DNA of 64,000 nucleotides from assembly GCA_041581135.1 (NCBI GenBank), contig JBFGCM010000006.1:1-64000 (forward strand), read 5' to 3'. Position numbers and translations under genes: made by a program. Shown piece by piece: positions 43,816-52,227 of the stretch; the stretch's first letter is position 1, and each line of letters opens with the position of its first letter. The stretch comes from JBFGCM01 sp041581135 (GTDB lineage: Bacteria; Actinomycetota; Acidimicrobiia; Spongiisociales; UBA5794). The notes under the pieces are model-generated. The model was not told the origin of the DNA. It worked only from the letters and a program-made list of their open reading frames with translations, and ran no database searches.

Positions 43816-43821
43816 TAGGAT
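43816..43821 (+). promoter_or_regulatory. Leaderless-type -10 box (TAGGAT)
   Basis: TAGGAT lies 6 nt before the ATG at 43828. Confidence 0.42.
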
Positions 43822-43827
43822 GGCGCC

Positions 43828-44460
43828 ATGGCCTATTCCGCCGACTTGCTCAGCGACGACGAAGAGATCATCCGGGAGTTCCGACCTCACTGGAAGATGC
43901 TGGCGATCCCGTTCTTCTGGATCATCGTGGGCATCGCCATCATCATCGCCGCCTGGTCGGTGATCCCACCCGACGACAATGCGCTTGTCGACTGGATCAT
44001 CACCGGCGTCGTCGTACTGCTGCTCATCCCGCTGGCGTTCTCGCCCGTCGTGGCGTGGTGGTTCACGCACTACATCCTCACCAACGAGCGGTTGATCACC
44101 CGCTCCGGTGTCATCGCCCGCAGCGGCATCGAGATGCCGCTCGAGAACATCACCAACGTGCTGTTCAGCCAGAACGTGTTCGAGCGCGTCTTGCGGTTCG
44201 GTGACCTCCTCATCGAGTCGGCCGGTGAGACCGGACAGAGTCGCTTCGCCGACATCCCCGACCCCCAAGAGTTCCAGGCCTTGCTCTATCGGATCCGTGA
44301 GGCCCGCACCAATCTCCTCGCCGGCTTGGAGGCACCTGTATCCGCAGCCGACGCCGGTCCGGAGGAGCGCATCGCCAAGCTCGCCAAGCTGCGGGACGAC
44401 GGAGCGATCACCCAGGAAGAGTTCGAGGAGAAGAAGGCCAAGCTCCTCGACGAGATCTGA
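43828..44460 (+). CDS. Membrane bPH2-domain protein with SHOCT tail
   Basis: The 210-residue protein has a short acidic N-terminus, two membrane segments (about residues 24-43 and 54-75), then the YdbS/bPH2 pattern THYILTNERLITRSGVIAR and MPLENITNVLFSQNVFERVL, then FGDLLIESAG. The last 30 residues (IAKLAKLRDDGAITQEEFEEKKAKLL) are a SHOCT oligomerisation motif. Such proteins sit in the inner membrane with the PH domain in the cytoplasm; the role is not known. The stop abuts the next, convergent stop in a TGATCA hexamer. Confidence 0.8.
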   Translation: MAYSADLLSDDEEIIREFRPHWKMLAIPFFWIIVGIAIIIAAWSVIPPDDNALVDWIITGVVVLLLIPLAFSPVVAWWFTHYILTNERLITRSGVIARSGIEMPLENITNVLFSQNVFERVLRFGDLLIESAGETGQSRFADIPDPQEFQALLYRIREARTNLLAGLEAPVSAADAGPEERIAKLAKLRDDGAITQEEFEEKKAKLLDEI

Positions 44461-45177
44461 TCAGGATCGGGCGATCAGGTAGAGGCCCTCCTGGAGGATG
44501 GGCCAACGACGAAACACGAATCGTTGGAGCCACGCCATGCGGCGTGGGGTGAAACCGGAACACGGCACGCATTCCTCCACCTGCCAGCCGGACTCGCTCA
44601 CGACCTTGGCGAGCGTATACGGGGTGAACCAGAAGCGATGGTCGGAGTTGATGAGCTCCTTGCGGCGTAGCGCGGCGAGGAAGTTGTGGATCCGAAACGC
44701 GTTGGGAACCGTGATGACGATGCGGTCGGCGAGGTGCCCGAACTTGTCGTGCATGGCGCGAAGGAACGCCACGGGATCGTTGGTGTGCTCCAACACCTCG
44801 CCGAGCACGATGTAGTCGTAGTGCCTCGATTCGACAGCCGTCGGGGGGACGTCGCTGAAGAGATCGAAGGTGTACACGTCATCGAGCCCCACGATGTCGC
44901 GCAGGTGGTCGACCGCTTCCTTCTCGTTGTCGAGGCCCACGGACTCGGCGGCGGCGGCGCGCAGGCGCCCGTGGAGCCAAGTTCCCTCGGCTCGTTTCTG
45001 TTCCAACAACGGCAGGTGGTCGGCGAAGCCGAAGTCGAGGATGCGCTTGTCCCGCACCAGATCTTCGAGCATCGCCACACGCAGCACCGGCTCGCGGGGC
45101 TTGTCCAGACTCAGGGCGTACGCGTTGGAGAACTCGTCGCCACGGAGGAAGCGCTGGTCGCGATCGTCGAACTTCAT
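44461..45177 (-). CDS. Class I SAM-dependent methyltransferase
   Basis: The product (238 residues from ATG 45177) has ILDFGFADHLPLL at the SAM-binding position, in a divergent form of the usual GxGxG, then an acidic segment SVGLDNEKEAVDHL, DYIVLGEVLEHTNDPVAFL and VITVPNAFRIHNFL. This resembles the Methyltransf_23/UbiE-like group that methylates small molecules or sugars. The G-rich loop is replaced by DFGFAD, so binding is not assured. An ATG at 45273 would add 32 Pro/Gly-rich residues. Convergent with the PH gene. Confidence 0.68.
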   Translation of the reverse strand: MKFDDRDQRFLRGDEFSNAYALSLDKPREPVLRVAMLEDLVRDKRILDFGFADHLPLLEQKRAEGTWLHGRLRAAAAESVGLDNEKEAVDHLRDIVGLDDVYTFDLFSDVPPTAVESRHYDYIVLGEVLEHTNDPVAFLRAMHDKFGHLADRIVITVPNAFRIHNFLAALRRKELINSDHRFWFTPYTLAKVVSESGWQVEECVPCSGFTPRRMAWLQRFVFRRWPILQEGLYLIARS

Positions 45178-45328
45178 GAACCTGGTCCCGGCCTGGGGGA
45201 CTCCGGCCCCGGCGGGGGCGGAAGTGGGCGGCAAGCTACCACCGGCCCAGTATGGCGGCAAGATCCGGTTCATTGGTGTGCGGCCTGCATCACCGAGGGG
45301 TGTGGACTGCGGTTATGGAGCCGCAGTG

Positions 45329-46555
45329 TCACCGTGCGACGAACTTGGCCACCGCCTCCACGTGGAAGGTCTGGGGGAACATGTCGACCGGCTGGACCCA
45401 GTCGAGAACGTAGCCGCCTTCGATCAAGAGCCGGCTGTCTCTGCTGAGGCTGGCCGGATCGCATGACACGTAGGCGATCGCCCGCAGCTCGGCTTCGAGG
45501 AGAACGCGCACGCCGTCCTGGCCCAGGCCGGCGCGCGGGGGATCGACGACGGCGACGTCCCATCCCCGGCCGACGTCCACCGATTCGAACGGCTGGTCGA
45601 TGACGCTCACCCGGCGGAGGTGCATGGTGTTGTGGCGCAGGTCCTTCATCGCAACCGGTGACGACTCGACCGCGGTGACCGAGCCCGCAGCGAGGCCGAC
45701 CGTGGCCGCGAACAGCCCGCCGCCGGCGTATCCGTCGAGCATGGACTCGTCCGATCTGACCTCCAGCGCCGCGTCGACCGTCCCCACGATCGCCTCGGCT
45801 CCCGCCGTGTTGTTCTGGAAGAAGGCACCGCCCGTGATGCGGAATCGCGCACCTGCGACCTCTTCGAACAGGTGGCCCCGGCCGACGACGACCTCGTTAC
45901 GCGAGCCACGGCGGCGGACGACGCTGCACTGCCAGGCCTCGACGTGGGGCGGCGGCCGCCCGACGATCACGGCGAGGAGATCTCCGGTGTGGATTCCGGC
46001 CCGAATGGTGATCCGGCTCAACCCGGAGAGATCACCGAGGCGATCGAACAGGTCCACGAGGGGTGCCGCCAGCACCACGCACTCGGCGAGCTGCTCGGTG
46101 TCGTTGCTTTGGCGGCGGTGCAGTGCAGGCCTGCCGCCGTCCACCACGTAGTCCATCCGGTTCCGATAGTTGAACGGGGGTCCCGGAGCGATCATCTCTC
46201 GCACCGGTGGGTCCTCGATCCCGCCGAGGTGCGCCAGCTGTCCGGCAACAATCTGCTCCTTCCACACCAGCTGGGATTCGTAGTCGGCGTGCTGCCACTG
46301 GCAGCCTCCGCAGGTCGCGGCGTGAGCGCACCGTGGTTCGATCCTGGCGAGTGAGGGCTCCATTACCCGGTGTAACGCCGTCCTGGCGAACGATCCCTTG
46401 TCGACCTGCACCGACGCCAGGACGCGTTCGCCGGGAAGGGCGTCCGGTATGAAGTACACCTTGCCGTCGGCGCGCGCCACGGCGTCGCCCCCGTGCGCCA
46501 TCGCAGTGGGTTCCAGCTCGATGAGGTCTGGCAGTGAGGTCATGCGCCGCACCAT
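45329..46555 (-). CDS. TrmA/RlmD-type RNA m5U methyltransferase
   Basis: The 408-residue protein has an N-terminal TRAM-like domain, an Fe-S Cys cluster (RCAHAATCGGCQWQ, and a further Cys near 158), the late SAM motif LDGYAGGGLFAATVGLAAG, VVDPPRAGL, and the catalytic YVSCDPASLSRD. RlmD/TrmA enzymes use the Cys to methylate uridine C5 in rRNA or tRNA. Target is not decidable by eye. Start ATG 46555; an inner ATG (MTSLPD) is possible. Minus strand, 150 bp from the other methyltransferase. Confidence 0.85.
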   Translation of the reverse strand: MVRRMTSLPDLIELEPTAMAHGGDAVARADGKVYFIPDALPGERVLASVQVDKGSFARTALHRVMEPSLARIEPRCAHAATCGGCQWQHADYESQLVWKEQIVAGQLAHLGGIEDPPVREMIAPGPPFNYRNRMDYVVDGGRPALHRRQSNDTEQLAECVVLAAPLVDLFDRLGDLSGLSRITIRAGIHTGDLLAVIVGRPPPHVEAWQCSVVRRRGSRNEVVVGRGHLFEEVAGARFRITGGAFFQNNTAGAEAIVGTVDAALEVRSDESMLDGYAGGGLFAATVGLAAGSVTAVESSPVAMKDLRHNTMHLRRVSVIDQPFESVDVGRGWDVAVVDPPRAGLGQDGVRVLLEAELRAIAYVSCDPASLSRDSRLLIEGGYVLDWVQPVDMFPQTFHVEAVAKFVAR

Positions 46556-46744
46556 GATGGACTATTCCGCCGGTAGCGAGAGCATTCGGCGGGTCTGGGG
46601 GAGTGCGGCTAGCTTGTTCGGGCCACCCCCTACCAGCCCGAGGCACCTGATGGACATCCTCCCGTTGCGTGCGACGCCCGATCTCGGCGAGTGCATCCGG
46701 CTCATTGGCGGTCGGTGGCCGGTCGATGCGGGCCGCCTCCTCTG

Positions 46745-47326
46745 ATGCTGGCCGAGCTGCTCGCCGTCGATGGAGTGGAGGAGCGGCTGGTCCTCCGCCC
46801 TCCTACCGGACCGTATGTCGTGGGGGTGATGGCGCTCCATGGCGGTCTGGAAGCCGAGACCGCCGAGATGGCGGCCGAAGTCGCCGATGCCGCGGGTGCC
46901 AGTCTCTACGCCGTCGTGCAACCCGATGACCATCGGTGGCACATACCGTCCGTCAACTACACGCCGACCGAGTCGGCCTGCTTGCGGAGGTTCCTCGGCA
47001 CCGTGGACGTGGCCTTCTCCCTGCACGGGTTCGGGCGTCCCGGCCTCGAAGAGGCGGTGCTGCTCGGCGGAAGCAATCGGATGGTGGCCGGTCACACCGC
47101 CGCCGCCCTCCGCCGGCACGGCGCGCGCGACCTGGTGGCCCGGTTGCGATCGATACCTCGGAAGCTGCGCGGTATGCATCCGCTGAACCCGGTCAACCTG
47201 ACCCGCCTGGGCGGAGTGCAGGTGGAGCTCGGCCCGGACGCCCGCACCGGCGCGCCGCGCGACACCGTCGTCGGCGCCCTCGTGAGCGCACTGGCCTGGG
47301 CTAGTGTCGGCGGCCCGCCGAGCTAG
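46745..47326 (+). CDS. Poly-gamma-glutamate-hydrolase-family protein
   Basis: The 193-residue protein has the pattern of phage-type PGA hydrolases: VGVMALHGGLEAETAEMAA, VAFSLHGFGRPGLEEAVLLGG and LTRLGGVQVELGPDAR. The two His-Gly pairs and the Glu of VQVEL probably bind zinc. Such enzymes split gamma-glutamyl polymers, but the family also covers other amidases. No signal peptide is obvious, so it may act in the cytoplasm. ATG 46745 is chosen; a non-ATG start at 46691 is in frame but adds unconvincing residues. Divergent from the RNA methyltransferase. Confidence 0.66.
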   Translation: MLAELLAVDGVEERLVLRPPTGPYVVGVMALHGGLEAETAEMAAEVADAAGASLYAVVQPDDHRWHIPSVNYTPTESACLRRFLGTVDVAFSLHGFGRPGLEEAVLLGGSNRMVAGHTAAALRRHGARDLVARLRSIPRKLRGMHPLNPVNLTRLGGVQVELGPDARTGAPRDTVVGALVSALAWASVGGPPS

Positions 47327-47333
47327 AGGCACC

Positions 47334-47684
47334 GTGCGAGCGTTCCATGAGAACTGGTTTTGGGTGGCCGTGATCTCGTGCGGCTCCATCGGCCTCTGGG
47401 GCCTGTTTCTGGCGATACGCAAGACGACGCCGTCGGTGCGCTTCTACTGGGGCCGTGCCTTCGCCATCGTGGCGATGCTGGTTCAGGTCGGCGCCGGTCT
47501 CGTGCTCTACGGGCAAGGCATCCGTCCCGACGCCTTCCACGTCTTCTACGGTGTCGTCATCGTGGTGACCTTCAGCTTCGCCTACGTGTACCGATCGCAG
47601 ATGGCCAAACGACCTGCCCTCGCCTACGGGTTGCTGTTGCTCTTCGTCATGGGATTGGGAATTCGCGCCTTCACGACGGTGTGA
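47334..47684 (+). CDS. Small membrane protein, three or four segments
   Basis: The 116-residue protein has hydrophobic segments at WFWVAVISCGSIGLWGLFLA, FAIVAMLVQVGAGLVLYG, VFYGVVIVVTFSFAYVY and ALAYGLLLLFVMGLGI. No family is recognised. GTG 47334 with AGAGG 5 nt upstream is chosen; a non-ATG start at 47304 overlaps the previous gene. It lies between the PGA-hydrolase-like gene and inhA on the same strand. Confidence 0.65.
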   Translation: MRAFHENWFWVAVISCGSIGLWGLFLAIRKTTPSVRFYWGRAFAIVAMLVQVGAGLVLYGQGIRPDAFHVFYGVVIVVTFSFAYVYRSQMAKRPALAYGLLLLFVMGLGIRAFTTV

Positions 47685-47736
47685 GATCGGGGCGAGCCGG
47701 GCCGATTTAGTCTTGCTGCCGACGCAGGAGGGCGGC

Positions 47737-48522
47737 ATGAACGCAAACGGGCTACTGGGCGGCAAGCGATTGGTCGTGACCGGAGTACTCACCGACGACT
47801 CCATCGCCTGGCACACCGCCAGAGTGGCCCAGGAGGCCGGTGCCGAGGTGGTGCTCACCGGGTTCGGGCGCGGCATCCGACTCACCGAGCGGTCGGCGAA
47901 GCGGCTTCCGATCGAACCTCCGGTGCTCGAGCTCGACATCAACGATCCCGCCCACATGGAGGCGCTGGTCGCCGACCTCGACGAGCGATGGGGCCGGATC
48001 GATGGTGCGCTCCATTCGATCGGCTTCGCTCCCGAGGACGCCCTGGGCGGCAACTTCCTCAAGACGCCGGCCGAGAGCGCCAGCACGGCGTTCGTGACGT
48101 CTGCGTTCTCCTACAAGACGCTCGCCGTCGGTCTCCTGCCTCTGATGTCGGCCGGGGGCTCGCTGGTCACCCTCGACTTCGACAACGCCCAGGCATGGCC
48201 GGCTTATGACTGGATGGGGGTGGCGAAGTCCGCTCTCCAGTCCATCACCCGCTATCTGGCGCGCGACCTGGGGCCGCACGGAATCCGGGTCAATGCCGTC
48301 TCAGCAGGTCCGCTCGCTACGGTCGCCGCCAAGTCGATCCCCGGCTTCGAGCGCTTCCAAGAGGTGTGGAATGATCGCTCGCCGCTGCCGTGGGACACGA
48401 CCGACCCCGAGCCTGTGGCGCGCATGGTGTGCCTGCTGCTGTCCGACTGGACCCCGATGACCTCCGGCGAGGTGATCCACGTCGACGGCGGGTTCCACGC
48501 GATCGCAGCCGGGTCTGACTGA
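47737..48522 (+). CDS. inhA: InhA-type enoyl-ACP reductase
   Basis: The 261-residue SDR protein is InhA-like: VVTGVLTDDSIAWHTARVAQ, GAEVVLTGFGR, DFDNAQAWPAYDWMGVAKSA with Tyr157 and Lys164 in the places of the InhA catalytic pair, VNAVSAGPLATVAAKSIPGF and the closing DGGFHAI. It reduces the last double bond of each fatty-acid cycle with NADH. ATG 47737 has CAGGAGGGCGGC upstream; the open frame at 47713 is longer by 8 residues. InhA rather than FabI form is a mark of actinobacteria. Confidence 0.86.
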   Translation: MNANGLLGGKRLVVTGVLTDDSIAWHTARVAQEAGAEVVLTGFGRGIRLTERSAKRLPIEPPVLELDINDPAHMEALVADLDERWGRIDGALHSIGFAPEDALGGNFLKTPAESASTAFVTSAFSYKTLAVGLLPLMSAGGSLVTLDFDNAQAWPAYDWMGVAKSALQSITRYLARDLGPHGIRVNAVSAGPLATVAAKSIPGFERFQEVWNDRSPLPWDTTDPEPVARMVCLLLSDWTPMTSGEVIHVDGGFHAIAAGSD

Positions 48523-48525
48523 CGC

Positions 48526-50379
48526 TCAGACGCCCGTCACCTGCGCTTGACGCTGGTACATCTGGGCTCGACGGGTGAGCGCCACCGTGAAGGTTGCACC
48601 ACCGCCGAGCGTCGGCTCGAACCACACCCTGCCCCCCATCGCCTCGGTGAGACCACGTACGATGGAGAGCCCCAACCCCGTTCCGCCCTGGACTCTCGTC
48701 TCGGCGTGGTCGACCTGCGTGAAGCGATCGAACACATGGTCGTGGAGCTCGTACGGGATGCCGGGCCCGTGGTCGATGACGGCCAGCCACACCTCGGAAC
48801 CGCTCGTGAGGGCGCTCAGCTCGATGGTGCCGGGACCCGAGTACTTCAGGGCATTGGTGATGAGATTCGTGAGGATGCGGCGCAGGTGCTCGGGATCCGA
48901 CTCGAACTCGTCGAGGTCGGGAGCCACGTCGACCACCACCCGATGGGCGGCCTCCGGGATGCTGTGCACCACGTCGGTCAGGAAGGGGCGAGCGTCGATG
49001 TGCTGGCTCCGCACCGGCAGCGCCTGATTGTCGAGTCGGGACACGACCAACAAGTCCTCGATGAGCACGCGCAGGCGGTCGGCCTGCTTCTCCGCAGTGG
49101 CCAACAGCTCGAGAGCGTTGGGATGAGTTGGTGCCAACTCGGGTCGTGCCAGTGTCTTGAGGCTGCCGATGATCGACGTGAGCGGTGTGCGAAGTTCGTG
49201 GCTGACCACCGACACGAAATCGGTCTTCAGCTGGGCGAGCTCGGCCGCCTTGGCGCCGGCCTCCTGGACCGCCTCGTACCGTGACATCTGGTTGAGGACG
49301 AGCGCACTCGGGGCGGCCAGGGACGTGAGCGTGTCCAGGTCGCGTGGGTGGAATTCGTTCTCTTCCTTGTCTGCGACCAGCAGCACCCCGATCTGGCGCG
49401 ACTCGACTTGGAGTGGAACGGCGGCGACGCTCTCGGCGTCGAGGTCCGAGAGCAGGGTGTCCCGGATGCCGGACTCGGCGAGATCGTTGCTCATTGCCGG
49501 TTCGCCGGAGATGTAGACCTGTTGGGCGATGCCCTTCTCGGTGAGCAGCAAGAGATAGCCCTCGGCCCGCAGGGTGTGGCCGGCCACCCAGATCGGCGAC
49601 ATGACCTCGAGCGCCTGCTCGTCCCGCCGGTAGAGCAGTACGAGCCCGATCTTCGCTCCGACCACGTCGACGACGCGACCGACCAGCTCGGGTAGCACCT
49701 CACTGAGGTTGCTGCCGGCGCCGATGGTGCGCGAGACCGCGTACATCTGCTCGAGCTGGGCCTCCTCGAGTTTCAACTCCGCCTCACGCTCCTCGAGCTG
49801 GCGGAGTCGCGCCGCCGCCCCTACCAACAGGCGGCTGAGCCCGCGGCCGAGGACGATCGTCGCCAGACACGCCGCTGCCAGCGCGCCTGTGCGGAGGGCC
49901 AGCTCGCCTGAGGTGAGCATCGTTTCGTCCGCCATCGAAGCCAGCAGGTAGCCGCCCACGGCCACCATCGAGATCGCTGTCAGGTAGAACGGTCCCAGGA
50001 GCTGGGCTGCCGAGAACACCACCACCAACGCGAACAGCACCACGATGGGAGGCTCGGTGCGGAACTCTTGGCCGGCAACCATGCCGATGACGCCGGCGGA
50101 CGCCCAGACGACGAGCAGCGCGTCGCTGAGGGGGTGTTCGAGCAACCGACTCCAGGGCAGGAAGGTGAGGACCACCAGCAGTGTCGCCAGAAGGCTCACC
50201 GGAATCCACACGCGGCTGTCGTCGAGTCCGTAGGTCAGGTGGCCGCCAAGAGCGAGCACGGCAATGCCCGTCCACGACAGCAAGAGGCCGAGCCGCACCA
50301 GGTTCGTCCGGAAATCGACGAACTGGTGCCGGTCCGACGAGCGCTCATCCGCCGCCGAATAGCTGTCGGTTTCGGTCAT
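48526..50379 (-). CDS. Membrane sensor histidine kinase with GAF domain
   Basis: The 617-residue protein has about six membrane segments in the first 190 residues, a coiled coil, a GAF-like domain (about 215-370: IGLVLLYRRDEQALEVMSP, VAAVPLQVESRQIGVLLVAD), the HisKA box VVSHELRTPLTSIIG with His394, and an HATPase domain (NLITNALKYSGPG, IDHGPGIPYELHDHVFDRF, QGGTGLGLSIVRGL). No response regulator gene is next to it, so its partner is elsewhere. Convergent with inhA and divergent from ddl. Confidence 0.88.
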   Translation of the reverse strand: MTETDSYSAADERSSDRHQFVDFRTNLVRLGLLLSWTGIAVLALGGHLTYGLDDSRVWIPVSLLATLLVVLTFLPWSRLLEHPLSDALLVVWASAGVIGMVAGQEFRTEPPIVVLFALVVVFSAAQLLGPFYLTAISMVAVGGYLLASMADETMLTSGELALRTGALAAACLATIVLGRGLSRLLVGAAARLRQLEEREAELKLEEAQLEQMYAVSRTIGAGSNLSEVLPELVGRVVDVVGAKIGLVLLYRRDEQALEVMSPIWVAGHTLRAEGYLLLLTEKGIAQQVYISGEPAMSNDLAESGIRDTLLSDLDAESVAAVPLQVESRQIGVLLVADKEENEFHPRDLDTLTSLAAPSALVLNQMSRYEAVQEAGAKAAELAQLKTDFVSVVSHELRTPLTSIIGSLKTLARPELAPTHPNALELLATAEKQADRLRVLIEDLLVVSRLDNQALPVRSQHIDARPFLTDVVHSIPEAAHRVVVDVAPDLDEFESDPEHLRRILTNLITNALKYSGPGTIELSALTSGSEVWLAVIDHGPGIPYELHDHVFDRFTQVDHAETRVQGGTGLGLSIVRGLTEAMGGRVWFEPTLGGGATFTVALTRRAQMYQRQAQVTGV

Positions 50380-50387
50380 GTGGGCGG

Positions 50388-50393
50388 TATTCT
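50388..50393 (+). promoter_or_regulatory. Leaderless-type -10 box (TATTCT)
   Basis: TATTCT lies 6 nt before the ATG at 50400, inside the 20 bp shared with the divergent kinase gene. Confidence 0.45.
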
Positions 50394-50399
50394 CCCGCT

Positions 50400-51416
50400 A
50401 TGTCCAGGGTCTTGGTCTTATTCGGCGGAAGGTCCGCCGAGCATGAGGTGTCTTGTGTCTCGTCCGTAGCCGTCGTGGCGGCGCTCCAGCAGGCCGGACA
50501 CCGCGTCACTGCCGTCGGCCTCGATCGGTCCGGTGGATGGCATCTCGCCGACACCACCCGTTCTCCGTTGGTTGCCGATGGCCCGGAAGCCACCTTCGAG
50601 ATCCCCTCCGGTGTGGTTCGCACCCCAGAGGAAATGGTGCCGTTCGACGTGGTGTTTCCCGTACTGCATGGTCCTTACGGTGAGGACGGCACCATACAAG
50701 GTGCGTTCGAGATGGCCGGCGTGCCGTTCGTCGGCTGCGGTGTGCTCGCCTCTGCCGTCGCCATGGACAAGGACGTCGCCAAGCGGCTATTCACCCAAGC
50801 CGGGCTCGCCACGGCCCGCTGGGAGGTGGCCCGTCACGACGACTTCACGAGCGATCCCGGTGGCACCGTGCGTCGCCTCGTCGCCGCGGTCGGTCTCCCC
50901 ATGTTCATCAAGCCGGCGGCCTTGGGCTCGTCCGTGGGGGTGACCAAGGCCCTCATGGAAGCCGACGTCAAAGATGGCCTCGAGGTGGCGTTGGGACACG
51001 GCGCCAAGGTGATCGTCGAGGAGGCCGTGGTGGGTCGCGAGATCGAGGTCGCGGTGCTGGAGGGTCCCCGAGCCTCGGTAGCCGGCGAGATCAGCCTCGG
51101 TGCCGAGTGGTACGACTACGACGCCAAGTACGTCGACGAGACCAGCCGCTTCGTGGTTCCGGCCCGGCTCACCGAACCACAGATGGCGGAGGTGCGTCTC
51201 GCCGCCGAGCGGGCGTTCACGGCACTCGAGTGCACCGGTCTCGCCCGCGTCGACTTCTTCTTCGAGGAGAACGGGCGCGGCTTCCTCATCAACGAGGTCA
51301 ACACCATGCCCGGCTTCACTCCCATATCTGGGTTTCCTGCCATGTGGGCGGCGTCAGGTATGAGCTACGAGGAGCTCTGCGACGAGTTGGTGCGGCTGGC
51401 GCTGGCGCGTCAGTGA
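50400..51416 (+). CDS. ddl: D-alanine--D-alanine ligase
   Basis: The 338-residue protein has VLFGGRSAEHEVSCVSS, VVFPVLHGPYGEDGTIQGAF, VAMDKDVAKRLFTQAGL, KPAALGSSVGVTKA, VEEAVVGREIEVAVLEG and RVDFFFEENGRGFLINEVNT, all ATP-grasp ligase motifs. It joins two D-Ala for peptidoglycan. The start is ATG 50400 with a leaderless -10; a longer frame at 50181 runs through the divergent kinase. It heads a run of conserved genes that leads through rpmB to recG. Confidence 0.93.
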   Translation: MSRVLVLFGGRSAEHEVSCVSSVAVVAALQQAGHRVTAVGLDRSGGWHLADTTRSPLVADGPEATFEIPSGVVRTPEEMVPFDVVFPVLHGPYGEDGTIQGAFEMAGVPFVGCGVLASAVAMDKDVAKRLFTQAGLATARWEVARHDDFTSDPGGTVRRLVAAVGLPMFIKPAALGSSVGVTKALMEADVKDGLEVALGHGAKVIVEEAVVGREIEVAVLEGPRASVAGEISLGAEWYDYDAKYVDETSRFVVPARLTEPQMAEVRLAAERAFTALECTGLARVDFFFEENGRGFLINEVNTMPGFTPISGFPAMWAASGMSYEELCDELVRLALARQ

Positions 51417-51420
51417 ACCG

Positions 51421-51434
51421 AGCGGCTTGCCGCT
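51421..51434. terminator. Short bidirectional hairpin
   Basis: AGCGGC/GCCGCT at 51421-51434 is a perfect inverted repeat between the convergent ddl and RAM-domain genes. The stem is short, and no T-run is seen. Confidence 0.4.
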
Positions 51435-51666
51435 AGAGCTTCACCACCGGGCAGGTGAGTGTGCGCGTGATGCCTTCGATGGCCTGAATCCGCGCCACCA
51501 CGAGCTGGCCGAGGGCGTCGACGTCCTCGGCTTCTGTCTGGACGATGGCGTCGTAAGGGCCGGTGACCGCGTGCGCCGACGTCACGCCGGAAATCGCGCC
51601 CACCTGCTGGGCGACGTCCGCGGCCTTGCCGACTTCGGTTTGGATCAGGATGAACGCCTGTACCAA
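51433..51666 (-). CDS. Stand-alone Lrp/AsnC ligand-binding (RAM) domain
   Basis: The 77-residue protein is a single RAM domain: VQAFILIQTEVGKAADVAQQ, GVTSAHAVTGPYDAIVQTEA, and ITRTLTCPVVKL. There is no DNA-binding domain. Such stand-alone RAM proteins bind amino acids and oligomerise; they are often near thiL, ddl or rpmB in actinobacteria. It lies on the minus strand after ddl. The role is unknown. Confidence 0.82.
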   Translation of the reverse strand: MVQAFILIQTEVGKAADVAQQVGAISGVTSAHAVTGPYDAIVQTEAEDVDALGQLVVARIQAIEGITRTLTCPVVKL

Positions 51667-51729
51667 GCCCTCTCCTTTCGTAGGTGTCGAGATACTACCT
51701 ACGTGCCGACGCCACGGCTCGGTGACGTA

Positions 51730-51942
51730 TCAGTAGCCGTCGACGCCGAGCCGAAGCCGGTGGGCGACCGGGGAGCCGTCTTCGTCCTTGACGTCGAAGA
51801 TGATCCGTTGGCCCTGCCGCAGCGTGCGAAAGACGGAGTCGTTGAGGGAGCCGGGTGCCAGCAGGACCTCGCTGCGGTCGTCGTCGCGCACCACGATGCC
51901 AACGCCGGTGACGGGGTCGTAGACCTTCACGACTCCCTGCAT
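51730..51942 (-). CDS. Small cold-shock-domain-like protein
   Basis: The 70-residue protein resembles a cold-shock fold: MQGVVKVYDPVTGVGIVVRD, then a SEVLLAPGSLNDSVFRTL segment and GQRIIFDV. The RNP motifs of true CspA are not clear (VKVYDPVTGVGIVV in place of VKWFNxxKGFGFI). It could bind nucleic acid. It lies 3 bp from rpmB on the same strand and is likely co-transcribed. Confidence 0.65.
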   Translation of the reverse strand: MQGVVKVYDPVTGVGIVVRDDDRSEVLLAPGSLNDSVFRTLRQGQRIIFDVKDEDGSPVAHRLRLGVDGY

Positions 51943-51945
51943 GTG

Positions 51946-52134
51946 TCAGACCTTCTCGATCTTGCCTGCTTTGATGCAGGAGGTGCACACCCTGATGCGC
52001 TTGGAATTGCTGCCATGGCGCACCCGCACGCGCTGGATGTTCGGCAGCCAGCGGCGGCTGGAGCGCTTGTGGGAGAAACTGACTTGCTTGCCGACCCACG
52101 GCTCTTTGCCGCAGACCTCGCATCGGTATGCCAT
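51946..52134 (-). CDS. rpmB: Ribosomal protein bL28
   Basis: The 62-residue protein reads MAYRCEVCGKEPWVGKQVSF, SHKRSSRRWLPNIQRV and ends CTSCIKAGKIEKV. The two CxxC pairs show the zinc-binding form of L28. ATG 52134. Divergent from recG. Small but unmistakable. Confidence 0.93.
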   Translation of the reverse strand: MAYRCEVCGKEPWVGKQVSFSHKRSSRRWLPNIQRVRVRHGSNSKRIRVCTSCIKAGKIEKV

Positions 52135-52227
52135 GAGACCTCCTGAGGCGGCCGGCAGGATAGCAGCGGCCTGCCATACGGCGAGCCGAGATCCGAGCGA
52201 CGTACCTCCGCGGCGAGGGCGGAGACG

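Noticed and set aside
44458..44463. TGATCA palindrome at abutting stops
   Set aside because: It is the chance result of two convergent stop codons touching, not a site.
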